The notes: generated by a model not told the origin, from the sequence alone. A stretch of DNA of 64,000 bases from JAVJUV01 sp040220415 (GCA_040220415.1 JAVJUV010000089.1:1-64000); one strand, 5' to 3'; positions 7,859 through 16,457 are shown, counted from the stretch's first letter. Numbers and translations are program-made.

Positions 7859-8788
7859 ATGCTCGCCCTACCGTTCACCCTGGAACAGCTGCCCGTACTG
7901 TCCGCCGCCGATGCCGTGCGGGAAATCGCCGGCGAGCGGCCGGGGACATTCCCAGTGCTGCTGGGCGATGCGGATGTCTTCTCCGTCGAATGGGCGGAAT
8001 GCGTGGACGAATTCGAAGACCCGTCGGCGATCCTGGCCGAAGCCGAAACCATCGACGTCGACACCTGGTTCGCGGCGCGCGCCCCGACACTGGCGGAAGC
8101 CGAGGCGAGGATGGAACGCTCGCTCAAGTGGTTCAACGGCGGCTGGCGTGTGCTGATCCTGCCTTTCGACGCCGTTCTCCTGCCGGGGCGGCTGGTCAAA
8201 TGGGCGGTGACACGAGATCGTCCCCGGTTCCTGTCGCGCTCGCCCTTCGATATCGGTCCGCTGGCCGAAGACGCGCCCGACAGGGCGCTCAGCACCGTCG
8301 ACGCGCTGAAGGCCCAGCTATCGGATCTCGAATCGTCGGGCGACGGCACAGAGGAAGAGCTGCGCGAAATCCGCGAAGTGATCGCCGCCATCGAGGCCGA
8401 GGGCACCGGCCACCGGATCTTTCCCGACCCGATCGACTATGTCACGCCGCGCCACAGCGAAACTCTGGCCGCGGGGCTGATCGCCACGGATCAGCCGTGG
8501 AAGACCGCGGCCTGGCTTCAGCACGGCACCTATGCCATTTCGGCGCCGAAGCCCGTTCTGGTGGCTCATTGCCGCTGGCTTTGGGATACCTACGGCGCGC
8601 GGATCATCACCGCGTCGACCGATCACCTTGGCTTCGAGGTCGCCCGCCCGCCGGAGACGCCGGAAGAGGCCCGCGAAATCCTTTCGCGGTTCTTCACGCT
8701 GTGCGCCGACGAGGTGAATGCCGAGCATCGCGGCACCGACGGTTCCAGCCTGGTCGGCGCGACCCGCTGGTGGGTCTGGTGGGACTGA
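7859..8788 (+). CDS. DUF4253 domain protein
   Basis: Protein of 309 residues without a signal peptide or membrane segment. The C-terminal third matches DUF4253: PKPVLVAHCRWLWDTYGARIITASTDHLGFEVARPPETPEEA, then FTLCADEVN and the terminal WWVWWD typical of the family. The N-terminal two thirds are acidic with a helical KAQLSDLESSGDGTEEELREI segment. Function unknown. ATG 7859 is chosen; an in-frame GTG at 7784 would add 25 residues with no family resemblance. It stands alone between the Hint gene and the rpsD promoter. Confidence 0.7.
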   Translation: MLALPFTLEQLPVLSAADAVREIAGERPGTFPVLLGDADVFSVEWAECVDEFEDPSAILAEAETIDVDTWFAARAPTLAEAEARMERSLKWFNGGWRVLILPFDAVLLPGRLVKWAVTRDRPRFLSRSPFDIGPLAEDAPDRALSTVDALKAQLSDLESSGDGTEEELREIREVIAAIEAEGTGHRIFPDPIDYVTPRHSETLAAGLIATDQPWKTAAWLQHGTYAISAPKPVLVAHCRWLWDTYGARIITASTDHLGFEVARPPETPEEAREILSRFFTLCADEVNAEHRGTDGSSLVGATRWWVWWD

Positions 8789-8810
8789 GGCGGCGCCCGG
8801 CGCGTTCCTG

Positions 8811-8838
8811 TTGACAGGCCGAATAACCCAGCTATAAG
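8811..8838 (+). promoter_or_regulatory. Sigma-70-type promoter of rpsD
   Basis: TTGACA at 8811-8816 and TATAAG at 8833-8838 are separated by 16 bases, a near-consensus housekeeping promoter. It lies 159 bases before the rpsD start, leaving a long leader. Confidence 0.75.
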
Positions 8839-8860
8839 CGCCGCTTCATTGGTGTTGGTG

Positions 8861-8971
8861 GACCCCGCAAGGGGAAACCTGTCGTCCCGGCAAAATCCGG
8901 GAAGGAGGACAACGCCCTTCCACTCGCTTCGCCCCGAAAAGTGGATTCCGGTTTTCGGATCAGGTGAAGCG
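8861..8971 (+). promoter_or_regulatory. Structured rpsD leader, possible S4 autoregulatory region
   Basis: Three hairpins follow one another: CCCC-GCAA-GGGG (8863-8874, GNRA tetraloop), TCCCGG with CCGGGA (8885-8890 with 8897-8902), and a nested stem of CGCTTC with GAAGCG (8925-8930 with 8966-8971) enclosing CCGAAAA with TTTTCGG (8934-8940 with 8952-8958). S4 represses its own mRNA in other bacteria by binding a leader structure; that this leader does so is inference. The innermost stem may also be a dispersed palindromic repeat. Confidence 0.45.
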
Positions 8972-8996
8972 GCATTGAATGAGAAGGAGATCAGCC

Positions 8997-9617
8997 GTGA
9001 CCAAACGCACGTCTGCCAAGTACAAGATCGACCGCCGGATGGGCGAGAACATCTGGGGCCGTCCGAAATCCCCCGTCAACCGCCGCGAATACGGCCCCGG
9101 CCAGCACGGCCAGCGCCGCAAGGGCAAGATGTCCGACTTCGGCCTTCAGCTGCGCGCCAAGCAGAAGCTGAAGGGCTATTACGGCGACCTGACCGAGAAG
9201 CAGTTCAAGCGCATCTACACCGAAGCCGCCCGGGTGAAGGGCGACACCGGCGAGAACCTGATCGGCCTACTCGAGCGCCGTCTGGACGCCGTCGTCTACC
9301 GCGCCAAGTTCGTTCCGACCGTCTTCGCCGCACGCCAGTTCGTGAACCACGGCCACGTGCGCGTGAATGGCCAGAAGGTCAACATCCCGTCGTACCGCGT
9401 CAAGGAAGGCGACGTGATCGAGGTTCGCGACAAGTCCAAGCAGATGGCCCTGGTCCTGGAGGCCGCGGGTCTGCCCGAGCGCGACGTTCCCGACTACCTG
9501 GAAGTCGATCACTCCAAGATGGTCGCCACCTTCGTGCGCACCCCGGGTCTCTCGGACGTTCCGTACCCGGTGATGATGGAACCGAACCTCGTCATCGAAT
9601 ACTACGCGCAGAACTGA
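8997..9617 (+). CDS. rpsD: 30S ribosomal protein S4
   Basis: Primary 16S rRNA-binding protein of the small subunit, 206 residues. The sequence begins TKRTSAKYKIDRRMGENIWGRPKSP and has the S4 RNA-binding domain LERRLDAVVYRAKFVPTVFAARQFVNHGHVRVNGQKVNIPSYRVKEGD (about residues 95-140). GTG 8997 is the start: AAGGAG at 8984-8989 sits 7 bases upstream. An upstream in-frame start would add six residues (MRRRSA) absent from the family. The alphaproteobacterial S4 lacks the N-terminal zinc cysteines, as here. Monocistronic by position, with its own promoter and terminator. Confidence 0.98.
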   Translation: MTKRTSAKYKIDRRMGENIWGRPKSPVNRREYGPGQHGQRRKGKMSDFGLQLRAKQKLKGYYGDLTEKQFKRIYTEAARVKGDTGENLIGLLERRLDAVVYRAKFVPTVFAARQFVNHGHVRVNGQKVNIPSYRVKEGDVIEVRDKSKQMALVLEAAGLPERDVPDYLEVDHSKMVATFVRTPGLSDVPYPVMMEPNLVIEYYAQN

Positions 9618-9643
9618 TCGAGGTTCCGTGCCGACGACAGGAA

Positions 9644-9666
9644 GGCCGCCCCCGGGGCGGCCTTTT
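9644..9666 (+). terminator. Rho-independent terminator of rpsD
   Basis: GGCCGCCCC and GGGGCGGCC form a 9-bp GC stem at 9644-9662 followed by TTTT, 27 bases after the rpsD stop. Confidence 0.8.
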
Positions 9667-9760
9667 CCGTTGGCGCATTTTCGAAGACCCGACATACGTA
9701 TTTCCGCAGTTTCATCCCGTGCGCACTTCTCCTAGGTAACCGGGTGTAAGGAGATGACCC

Positions 9761-10690
9761 ATGTCTGCAATCGTGCAGGTCGAAGACCTCAGGAAATCAT
9801 ACGACAACGGCTTCGAGGCCCTCAAGGGCGTCAACCTGAACATCGAAGAGGGCGAGATCATCGCGCTGCTTGGCCCGAACGGCGCCGGCAAGACCACGCT
9901 GATCTCGACGATCTGCGGGATCACCTCGCCGACTTCGGGACGCATCACCGTCGGCGGATACGACATCTTCAGCGACTACCGTGAGGCGCGCCGCCTGATC
10001 GGGCTGGTGCCGCAGGAGATCTCGTTGGAACCCTTCGAGAAGGTTCTGAACACCGTCCGGTTCTCGCGCGGGATTTTCGGCAAGAAGCCGGACCCCGCGC
10101 TTCTGGAGCGGATCCTGAGGGACCTGTCGCTGTGGGACAAGCACGACTCGAAGAACGTCGAGTTGTCGGGCGGCATGAAACGCCGCGTGCTGATCGCCAA
10201 GGCGCTGGCCCACGAACCGCGCGTGCTGTTCCTGGACGAGCCGACGGCGGGCGTCGACGTGGAACTGCGCCGGGACATGTGGAAACTGGTCGAACGGCTG
10301 CGGGGCGACGGCGTCACCATCATCCTGACGACCCACTACATCGAAGAGGCCGAAGCCATCGCCGACCGCATCGGCGTCATCAACAACGGCGAATTGCTGC
10401 TGGTCGAGGACAAGGCGGCGCTGATGTCGCGCATGGGCCAGAAGGAAATGCGCATCGAACTTGCCGAACCCCTGGAAGCCATGCCCGAGCGTCTGACCTC
10501 GTACGATCTGCGACTTGAGAACGACGGCCACTGGCTGGTCTACACCTACGACACCAAGGGCGAGCGCACCGGCATAACCGCGCTTCTGAAAGACCTGCAG
10601 GCCGCCGGTATCACGCTTCGCGACGTGCAGACCAGCCAGTCTTCGCTGGAAGAGATCTTCGTCGGTCTGGTAAAGGAGGACGCGGCATGA
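9761..10690 (+). CDS. ABC-2 type exporter, ATP-binding subunit
   Basis: ATPase of 309 residues for a two-component exporter of the YadG/NodI type. It shows Walker A GPNGAGKTT (near residue 45), a Q-loop region LVPQEISLE, signature LSGGMKRR, Walker B VLFLDEP and the H-loop TTHYIEEAE. The C-terminal 80 residues form the extra domain usual in this DRA/YadG subfamily. AAGGAG lies 8 bases before ATG 9761. The stop overlaps the permease start by 4 bases, so both subunits are made together. Substrate cannot be read from the sequence. Confidence 0.93.
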   Translation: MSAIVQVEDLRKSYDNGFEALKGVNLNIEEGEIIALLGPNGAGKTTLISTICGITSPTSGRITVGGYDIFSDYREARRLIGLVPQEISLEPFEKVLNTVRFSRGIFGKKPDPALLERILRDLSLWDKHDSKNVELSGGMKRRVLIAKALAHEPRVLFLDEPTAGVDVELRRDMWKLVERLRGDGVTIILTTHYIEEAEAIADRIGVINNGELLLVEDKAALMSRMGQKEMRIELAEPLEAMPERLTSYDLRLENDGHWLVYTYDTKGERTGITALLKDLQAAGITLRDVQTSQSSLEEIFVGLVKEDAA

Positions 10691-11448
10691 ACGTCCAGGG
10701 CATCATCGCCATCTGGCGCTTCGAGATGGCGCGCTTCTTCCGCTCGCTCGTGCAGTCGATCGTCTCACCGGTCCTGTCGACATCGCTTTACTTCATCGTC
10801 TTCGGCGCCGCGATCGGCAGCCGCATCGAACAGGTCGAGGGCGTCAGCTACGGCGCCTTCATCGTGCCGGGCCTGATCATGCTGACGGTGCTTCAGCAAT
10901 CGATCCAGAACGCCAGCTTCGGTATCTACTTCCCCAAGTTCATCGGCACGATCTTCGAGGTGCTCTCGGCCCCGCTGTCATCCTTCGAGATCGTGCTGGG
11001 CTATGTCGGCGCGGCGGCCTTCAAGTCGCTGCTGATCGGGCTGATCATCCTGGCCACGTCGTTCTTCTTCGTCGACATCCAGATCGTTCACCCGGTCTTC
11101 ATGGTCCTGTTCCTGCTGTTGACAGCGCTCAGCTTCGCGCTCTTGGGCTTCATCCTGGGCATCTGGGCCAAAAGCTTCGAACAGCTGAACCTCGTGCCGC
11201 TTCTGGTGGTCACGCCGCTCGTCTTCCTCGGCGGCTCGTTCTACTCGATCACCATGCTGCCGCCCCTTTGGCAGACCGTGTCGCACTTCAACCCGGTGCT
11301 CTACCTGATCTCGGGGTTCCGCTGGTCGTTCTTCGGCACGGCCGACGTGCCGATCGTCGCAAGCCTTGCGGCGATCGCCGGTTTCCTGCTGGTCTGCCTG
11401 GGTATCGTCTGGTGGATCTTCCGCACCGGCTATCGCATCAAGCAATAG
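10687..11448 (+). CDS. ABC-2 type exporter, permease subunit
   Basis: Integral membrane protein of 253 residues with about six hydrophobic helices (SIVSPVLSTSLYFIVFGAAIG; FKSLLIGLIILATSFFFV; VFMVLFLLLTALSFALLGFILG; LLVVTPLVFLGGSFYSI; VASLAAIAGFLLVCLGIVWWIF). The PLVFLGGSFYSI...LPPLWQ...NPVLYLI block is typical of YadH/NodJ permeases. It is coupled to the ATPase gene upstream by an ATGA overlap. Such pairs export polysaccharides, drugs or lipids; no neighbour points to one of these. Confidence 0.92.
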   Translation: MNVQGIIAIWRFEMARFFRSLVQSIVSPVLSTSLYFIVFGAAIGSRIEQVEGVSYGAFIVPGLIMLTVLQQSIQNASFGIYFPKFIGTIFEVLSAPLSSFEIVLGYVGAAAFKSLLIGLIILATSFFFVDIQIVHPVFMVLFLLLTALSFALLGFILGIWAKSFEQLNLVPLLVVTPLVFLGGSFYSITMLPPLWQTVSHFNPVLYLISGFRWSFFGTADVPIVASLAAIAGFLLVCLGIVWWIFRTGYRIKQ

Positions 11449-11568
11449 GTGCGACCCGGTCGGCGGCAGGCGCGAGTTTCCGATTTCCTTCGTCTTCGGC
11501 GCAACAATCTCGTGTTCCGGGGCGTTCCCGCCTTGTTGCCGTTACGCAGGCGGCCTACATCGCACTGC

Positions 11569-12369
11569 ATGAGGCGCTTCATACCCTTCGTCAAAGCCCC
11601 GCCGCTGGTGTCGGTCGTACGCCTTCAGGGGATCATCGCGGCGCAGGCGCGGGGCGCCGCGCTCAGCGATGCCGGGCTTGCGTCGCTGCTGCAAAAAGCC
11701 TTCACGCGCGGCAAGCCGGCCGCGGTTGCCCTGGCAATCAATTCTCCGGGCGGCAGCCCTTCGCAATCTTCGCTGATCGCGGCGCGCATCCGGCGCCTGG
11801 CCGAAGAGAAAAAGGTCAAGGTCTACGCCTTCGTCGAGGATGTGGCCGCTTCGGGCGGATACTACATCGCCTGCGCGGCCGACGAGATCTGGGTCGACCG
11901 CCATTCCATCCTCGGCTCGATCGGCGTGATTTCGGCAGGCTTCGGGTTCGATCAGCTGATCTCGAGGCATGGTATCGACCGTCGTGTCTACACGGCCGGA
12001 AAATCGAAAAGCATGCTCGATCCGTTCAGCCCCGAGAAACCCGAAGATGTCGAGCGGCTGAAGAAACTTCAGGAACACGTTCACGATGGTTTCATCGAAC
12101 ACGTCAAATCCCGCCGGGGCGACCGACTGGACCAGACGCAGGAGTTGTTCACCGGCGATGTCTGGGTCGGCGATACCGCGGTGGCGACCGGACTTGTGGA
12201 CGGGGTGGCGCATCTGGTGCCCAAGATGAAGGAAATCTTCGGCGACAAGGTCATTCTCAAGCCTTACGAGCAGCGCCGTCCTCTTCTGGCGCGGTTCGGC
12301 GCATCGCTGGCAGGCGACGCGCTATCGGAAGTCGAGGCGCGGGCCGCCTTCGCTCGGTTCGGAGTCTGA
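11569..12369 (+). CDS. S49 family serine peptidase (SppA/SohB-like)
   Basis: Single-domain signal-peptide-peptidase-like protein of 266 residues. Diagnostic segments are AINSPGGSPSQSSLIA, the catalytic-serine stretch DVAASGGYYIACAADEIW (near residues 94-111), GSIGVIS and AGKSKSMLDPFSP with the candidate general-base lysine. There is no obvious N-terminal membrane anchor, unlike SppA of enteric bacteria. The reading frame is open back to 11449, but ATG 11569 (MRRFIPFVKAPPLVSVVRLQG) is where family similarity begins. It starts a run of four closely spaced genes on this strand ending at 14268. Confidence 0.9.
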   Translation: MRRFIPFVKAPPLVSVVRLQGIIAAQARGAALSDAGLASLLQKAFTRGKPAAVALAINSPGGSPSQSSLIAARIRRLAEEKKVKVYAFVEDVAASGGYYIACAADEIWVDRHSILGSIGVISAGFGFDQLISRHGIDRRVYTAGKSKSMLDPFSPEKPEDVERLKKLQEHVHDGFIEHVKSRRGDRLDQTQELFTGDVWVGDTAVATGLVDGVAHLVPKMKEIFGDKVILKPYEQRRPLLARFGASLAGDALSEVEARAAFARFGV

Positions 12370-12375
12370 CGACAC

Positions 12376-12537
12376 ATGCTTCTCAAGATCGTCTCGCTGT
12401 TCCTCGTATTCATCGTCGTCCTCGGCATGTTCGGAAAGCTGAACCTGCTGTTGCCGCGGCGGCTGACCTCGTCCAAGTGCCCGTCCTGCGGGCGCCATCG
12501 CATCGGGCGCGGCCCATGCCCGTGCGGCAAGGCCTGA
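12376..12537 (+). CDS. 53-residue membrane and zinc-ribbon protein
   Basis: Small gene lying 6 bases after the peptidase stop and 4 bases before the exchanger start, which argues that it is real and part of the operon. The product has one hydrophobic N-terminal helix (LLKIVSLFLVFIVVLGMFG) and a cytoplasmic or periplasmic tail with CPSCGRHRIGRGPCPCG, a compact four-cysteine zinc-ribbon-like motif. There are homologue-like short proteins in Rhodobacteraceae but I know of no function. Start ATG 12376 has no strong Shine-Dalgarno; translation may rely on coupling. Confidence 0.75.
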   Translation: MLLKIVSLFLVFIVVLGMFGKLNLLLPRRLTSSKCPSCGRHRIGRGPCPCGKA

Positions 12538-12541
12538 CCGG

Positions 12542-13486
12542 ATGGAGTGGTTGTTTGCCGGTCTGGGCCTGGTGATCCTGCTGCTGGCGGGCGATCTGAT
12601 GGTGCGCGGTGCGGTGAATGTGTCGTTACGCGTGGGCATACCGGCGCTGATCGTCAGCCTGACCATCGTGGCCTTCGGTACCTCCGCGCCCGAATTGCTG
12701 ATTTCGGTAAAGGCGATCATCAACGGCGCGCCGGGCCTGGCCCTGGGCAACGTTGTCGGATCGAACACCGCCAATATCCTGCTGGTCTTGGGCGTGCCTG
12801 CCGTGATTTCGCGGCTCCATACGTCGCACTGCGATACCCGAAAGAGCTATGTCCAGATGCTTCTGGTCTCGGCCGCGTTCATCGGGGTGGCCTTTCTCGG
12901 GCCGATCACGTGGGTTCACGGCATCGGTTTCCTGATCGTGCTTGCCGTCATTCTGGGGGATCAGGCGCGTGATGCGCTGGCCCATCGCCGCGCCCAGATG
13001 GACGCCGAGGAAGTCGAGGGCGCCGACCCCGAAATGCCGTGGTGGAAAATCGGCATGTTCCTCTTGCTGGGCCTGATCGGGCTGCCGCTCGGCGCCGATA
13101 TCCTCGTCGATGCCTCGCTTGTGATCGCCAAGACCTTCGGCGTTTCGGACGCCGTGATCGGCCTGACGCTTGTCGCCCTCGGCACCTCGCTGCCGGAACT
13201 GGCCACGACGGTGATGGCGGCGATCCGGCGGCAGGCGGACGTCGCGCTTGGCAACGTGATCGGCTCGAACCTCTTCAATCTTCTCGCGATCCTGGGGGTG
13301 GCCAGTCTCTTCGGCCCGATCCCGGTGGCGCAGGGTTTCCTCGCCTTTGATCTCTGGGTCATGCTGGGCGCATCGCTTCTGCTGCTACCCTTCGTCTTCG
13401 TGAAGGGTCTTGACCTGACGCGCCGCTGGGGCGCGGGGCTGACCGTTCTCTACGTCGTCTACATCGTCATGGTGGTGCAGGGATGA
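12542..13486 (+). CDS. Calcium/sodium antiporter, CaCA family (YrbG-like)
   Basis: Inner-membrane cation/Ca2+ exchanger of 314 residues with about ten helices and the two inverted alpha-repeats: TIVAFGTSAPELLISVKA...GNVVGSNTANILLVLG in the first half and LVALGTSLPELATTVMAA...GNVIGSNLFNLLAILG in the second. The acidic residue and the GT(S)xPE / GNxxGSN motifs form the ion-binding centre in the family. A loop with acidic residues (AEEVEGADPE region) separates the halves. It follows the small zinc-ribbon gene by 4 bases and overlaps the SDR gene by 4, so the chain is probably one transcript. Confidence 0.93.
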   Translation: MEWLFAGLGLVILLLAGDLMVRGAVNVSLRVGIPALIVSLTIVAFGTSAPELLISVKAIINGAPGLALGNVVGSNTANILLVLGVPAVISRLHTSHCDTRKSYVQMLLVSAAFIGVAFLGPITWVHGIGFLIVLAVILGDQARDALAHRRAQMDAEEVEGADPEMPWWKIGMFLLLGLIGLPLGADILVDASLVIAKTFGVSDAVIGLTLVALGTSLPELATTVMAAIRRQADVALGNVIGSNLFNLLAILGVASLFGPIPVAQGFLAFDLWVMLGASLLLLPFVFVKGLDLTRRWGAGLTVLYVVYIVMVVQG

Positions 13487-14268
13487 CCGGTGCTGCGCTT
13501 GTCACCGGGGCGGCCAAACGCCTGGGCCGCGAGATGGCGCTCTACCTGGCCGGGCGCGGGCTGGACGTGGCGATCCACTACCACGGCTCGCAGGCCGAGG
13601 CCGCGGACGTGGCGGCGCTCTGCCGCGACATGGGCGTGAAGGCCGCGACGCTGCAGGCCGACCTGACCGTCGAGGATCAGATGCAGGCGCTGGTGCCCGC
13701 CGCCGCCGAGGCCATCGGTGCGCCGCTTTCGGTTCTGGTCAACTCCGCCTCGATCTTCGAGTACGACACCATCCGGAGCGCGACGCGAAAAAGCTGGGAC
13801 AGGCACCTGGAATCGAACCTGCGCGCCCCCTTCGTCCTGACGCAGACCTTCGCGGACCAGGCGCCGGAGCCGGTGATCGAGGGCCGCTGGAACGAGCCCA
13901 CGGCGCAGGCGCTGATCGTCAACATGATCGACATGCGCGTTCGCAAACTGACGCCCGAGTTCATGAGCTACACCATCGCCAAGATGGGTCTCTGGGCCCT
14001 GACCCGCACCTCGGCGCAGGCGCTGGCCCCGAAAGTGCGCGTGAACGCGATAGGCCCCGGCCCCACCATGCAGGGTGTCCGCCAGTCCGATACCCACTTC
14101 GCCAACCAGCGCGCGTCCACGATCATGAACCGTGGCGCCGACCCCTCGGACATCACCCACGCGCTTGGCTACTTTCTCGACGCGCCCGCGGTGACAGGCC
14201 AGCTTCTGTGCATCGACGGCGGCCAGCACCTCGGCTGGCAGACCCCGGACGTGCAGGGTGTCGAGTAG
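13483..14268 (+). CDS. SDR oxidoreductase, pteridine reductase (FolM)-like
   Basis: NAD(P)H-dependent short-chain dehydrogenase of 261 residues. The cofactor motif reads VTGAAKRLGREMA: the Arg in TGxxKRLG is typical of pteridine and dihydromonapterin reductases rather than of general SDRs with GxxxGxG. NSAS (near residue 87) and YTIAK (about 165-169) give the catalytic residues; the end DGGQHLGW is usual for the subfamily. A role in reducing dihydropterins is therefore likely but not proven. Its ATG overlaps the exchanger stop by 4 bases. Confidence 0.85.
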   Translation: MTGAALVTGAAKRLGREMALYLAGRGLDVAIHYHGSQAEAADVAALCRDMGVKAATLQADLTVEDQMQALVPAAAEAIGAPLSVLVNSASIFEYDTIRSATRKSWDRHLESNLRAPFVLTQTFADQAPEPVIEGRWNEPTAQALIVNMIDMRVRKLTPEFMSYTIAKMGLWALTRTSAQALAPKVRVNAIGPGPTMQGVRQSDTHFANQRASTIMNRGADPSDITHALGYFLDAPAVTGQLLCIDGGQHLGWQTPDVQGVE

Positions 14269-14334
14269 CCGGAATCACTGCTTCGGCGCCCGACCTGCCG
14301 CGAGTTTTGCACTGGGCTGCCCGCGCCTTCACCA

Positions 14335-14510
14335 AAGTGTTACAAAAAGCCTAATGTTTTCAGCCATTTGCTTGACGAGAAAAAAATGTCCTTATTTTTC
14401 AACGCCCTGCAAAAATGCCTAAAAAATAGGCAACGACATGAAAGCGTCTGAAACTAACAGAAAATTCCCCGCGGCTTGCACTTCTCCCAAGGGTTATCCA
14501 CAGATTCAGT
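14335..14510. other. AT-rich intergenic segment with a DnaA-box 9-mer
   Basis: The gap before uvrC contains a conspicuously AT-rich core in a GC-rich chromosome, with A-runs and T-runs, a small inverted repeat GCCTA-AAAAA-TAGGC (14417-14431), and a perfect TTATCCACA 9-mer (14494-14502). A TTGACG hexamer near 14371 could be a -35 element. No coding potential is seen. One DnaA box is not enough to call an origin. Confidence 0.4.
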
Positions 14511-14544
14511 GGACAGGTTTTTCCTTGCCGTTAGCGCTTAACCG

Positions 14545-16449
14545 GTGCAGCCAGATTCAGAATCGCCCAACCCCGAACCGATGACCGAGACACCGACAAA
14601 ACCCGTTCAAAAAGGACACGCCGTCATCCAGTCGTACCTGAAGACGCTGGATGCGTCGCCGGGCGTTTACCGGATGCTGGACGACAAGGGCGCGGTTCTC
14701 TACGTCGGCAAGGCGCGGAACCTGAAGGCGCGGGTATCGTCCTATGCCCGGCCCACGGGCCACACGCCGCGCATCGAGCGGATGATCCGCGACACCGCGT
14801 CGATGATGTTCCTGACGACCCGCACCGAGGTCGAGGCGCTGCTGCTGGAACAGAACCTCATCAAGCAGCTCAAGCCGCGCTACAACGTGCTGGCCCGCGA
14901 CGACAAGTCCTTCCCGAACATCCTGGTCTCGAAGGAACACGCCTTCCCGCAGATCAAGAAGCACCGGGGCGCGAAGAAAGAGAAAGGCGACTATTACGGC
15001 CCCTTCGCCAGCGCCGGCGCCGTGAACCGCACGCTGAACCAGCTGCAGAAGGTCTTCCTGCTGCGCAACTGTTCCGACGCCACCTTCGAAAGCCGCACGC
15101 GCCCTTGCCTGCTCTACCAGATCAAGCGGTGCAGCGCGCCCTGCGTCGGCTACGTTTCGGAAAAGGAATACGGGACGCTCGTCAAGGATGCGGAACGCTT
15201 TCTTCAGGGCCGCACGACGAAGGTGCAGGAAACGCTTGCCGCCGAGATGCAGGCGGCCTCGGAAGCGATGGAATTCGAGCGTGCGGCCGCGCTTCGCGAT
15301 CGGCTGCGCGCGCTGACCTACGTGCAGGGGTCGCAGGCCGTGAACCCCGCAGGCGTGGCCGAGGCCGACGTCATAGCGCTTCACATGGAAGGCGGGCAGG
15401 CCTGCGTGCAGGTCTTCTTCATCCGCGCCAACCAGAACTGGGGCAACCGCGATTATTATCCCCGTACCGGTTCGGGCGCCGAGGCGGCCGAAGTCATGCA
15501 GGCTTTCGTCGCCCAGTTCTACGACCAGAAGGATCCGCCAAGGCTGGTGCTTCTGTCGGACGAGATCGAGGATGCCGACCTTCTCTCCCAGGCGCTCTCC
15601 GACAAGGCCGGCCGCAAGGTCCGCATCGAGGTGCCGCAGCGGGGCGAGAAGAAGGATCTGATTGCCGGCGCGTTGCGCAATGCCCGCGAAAGCCTGGCCC
15701 GCAAGATGTCCGAGACCGCGACCCAGTCCAGGCTTCTGTCGGGGCTGGCCGAGGCCTTCGACCTCGACGCGCCGCCGCAACGGATCGAGGTCTACGACAA
15801 CTCGCACATCCAGGGTGCGCACGCGGTCGGCGCCATGATCGTTGCCGGGCCGGACGGCTTCATCAAGAGCCAGTACCGCAAGTTCAACATCAAGGGCGAA
15901 GACCTCACCCCGGGCGACGATTTCGGCATGATGAAAGAGGTGCTGACCCGGCGCTTCAAGCGTCTTCTGAAGGAAGACCCCGACCGGCTGGGCGACGCCT
16001 GGCCCGACCTTCTGCTGATCGACGGCGGCGCGGGGCAGGTCAGTGCCGTGCACGAGATCCTGGCCGAACTGGGGGTCGAAGACGTGCCGATGGTCGGTGT
16101 CGCCAAGGGCATAGACCGCGATCTCGGGAAAGAGGAGTTTCACCGCTACAAACAGCGTCCCTTCGCGCTGAAACGCGGCGATCCGGTTCTGTACTTCGTC
16201 CAGCGGATGCGCGACGAAGCGCATCGCTTCGCGATCGGCGCGCATCGCGCGAAGCGTTCGAAAGCCGTCGGCGCCACGCCGCTCGACGACGTGCCCGGCG
16301 TCGGTGCCACGCGCAAGCGCGCACTTCTGGCGCATTTCGGTTCCGCCAAGGCCGTCGCGCGCGCCGATTTGAGCGACCTCAAAGCGGTGGATGGCATCTC
16401 GGATATGATTGCAGAAACGATCTACGATTTCTTCCACGAGAAAGGCTGA
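14545..16449 (+). CDS. uvrC: Excinuclease ABC subunit C
   Basis: Nucleotide-excision-repair endonuclease that cuts both sides of a lesion in the UvrB-DNA complex. The 634 residues contain the GIY-YIG nuclease (SPGVYRMLDDKGAVLYVGKARNLKARV, near residues 39-65), CLLYQIKRCSAPCVGYVS with the iron-sulfur-type cysteine cluster region, a UVR segment (MEFERAAALRDRLRAL), the RNase H-like C-terminal nuclease (IEVYDNSHIQGAHAVGAMIV; LLIDGGAGQVSA) and tandem HhH motifs (LDDVPGVGATRKRALLAHFGS). Start is uncertain: GTG 14545 or ATG 14581, neither with a clear Shine-Dalgarno; the conserved part begins after both. Confidence 0.96.
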   Translation: MQPDSESPNPEPMTETPTKPVQKGHAVIQSYLKTLDASPGVYRMLDDKGAVLYVGKARNLKARVSSYARPTGHTPRIERMIRDTASMMFLTTRTEVEALLLEQNLIKQLKPRYNVLARDDKSFPNILVSKEHAFPQIKKHRGAKKEKGDYYGPFASAGAVNRTLNQLQKVFLLRNCSDATFESRTRPCLLYQIKRCSAPCVGYVSEKEYGTLVKDAERFLQGRTTKVQETLAAEMQAASEAMEFERAAALRDRLRALTYVQGSQAVNPAGVAEADVIALHMEGGQACVQVFFIRANQNWGNRDYYPRTGSGAEAAEVMQAFVAQFYDQKDPPRLVLLSDEIEDADLLSQALSDKAGRKVRIEVPQRGEKKDLIAGALRNARESLARKMSETATQSRLLSGLAEAFDLDAPPQRIEVYDNSHIQGAHAVGAMIVAGPDGFIKSQYRKFNIKGEDLTPGDDFGMMKEVLTRRFKRLLKEDPDRLGDAWPDLLLIDGGAGQVSAVHEILAELGVEDVPMVGVAKGIDRDLGKEEFHRYKQRPFALKRGDPVLYFVQRMRDEAHRFAIGAHRAKRSKAVGATPLDDVPGVGATRKRALLAHFGSAKAVARADLSDLKAVDGISDMIAETIYDFFHEKG

Positions 16450-16457
16450 CTGGCCCC

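Noticed and set aside
14400..14510. Replication origin before uvrC.
   Set aside because: Only one DnaA box, no cluster, and no origin-linked genes such as dnaA, parAB or hemE nearby.
14557..16437. A 626-codon minus-strand frame opposite uvrC.
   Set aside because: Composition typical of the antisense of a GC-rich gene, no family match; uvrC is unambiguous.
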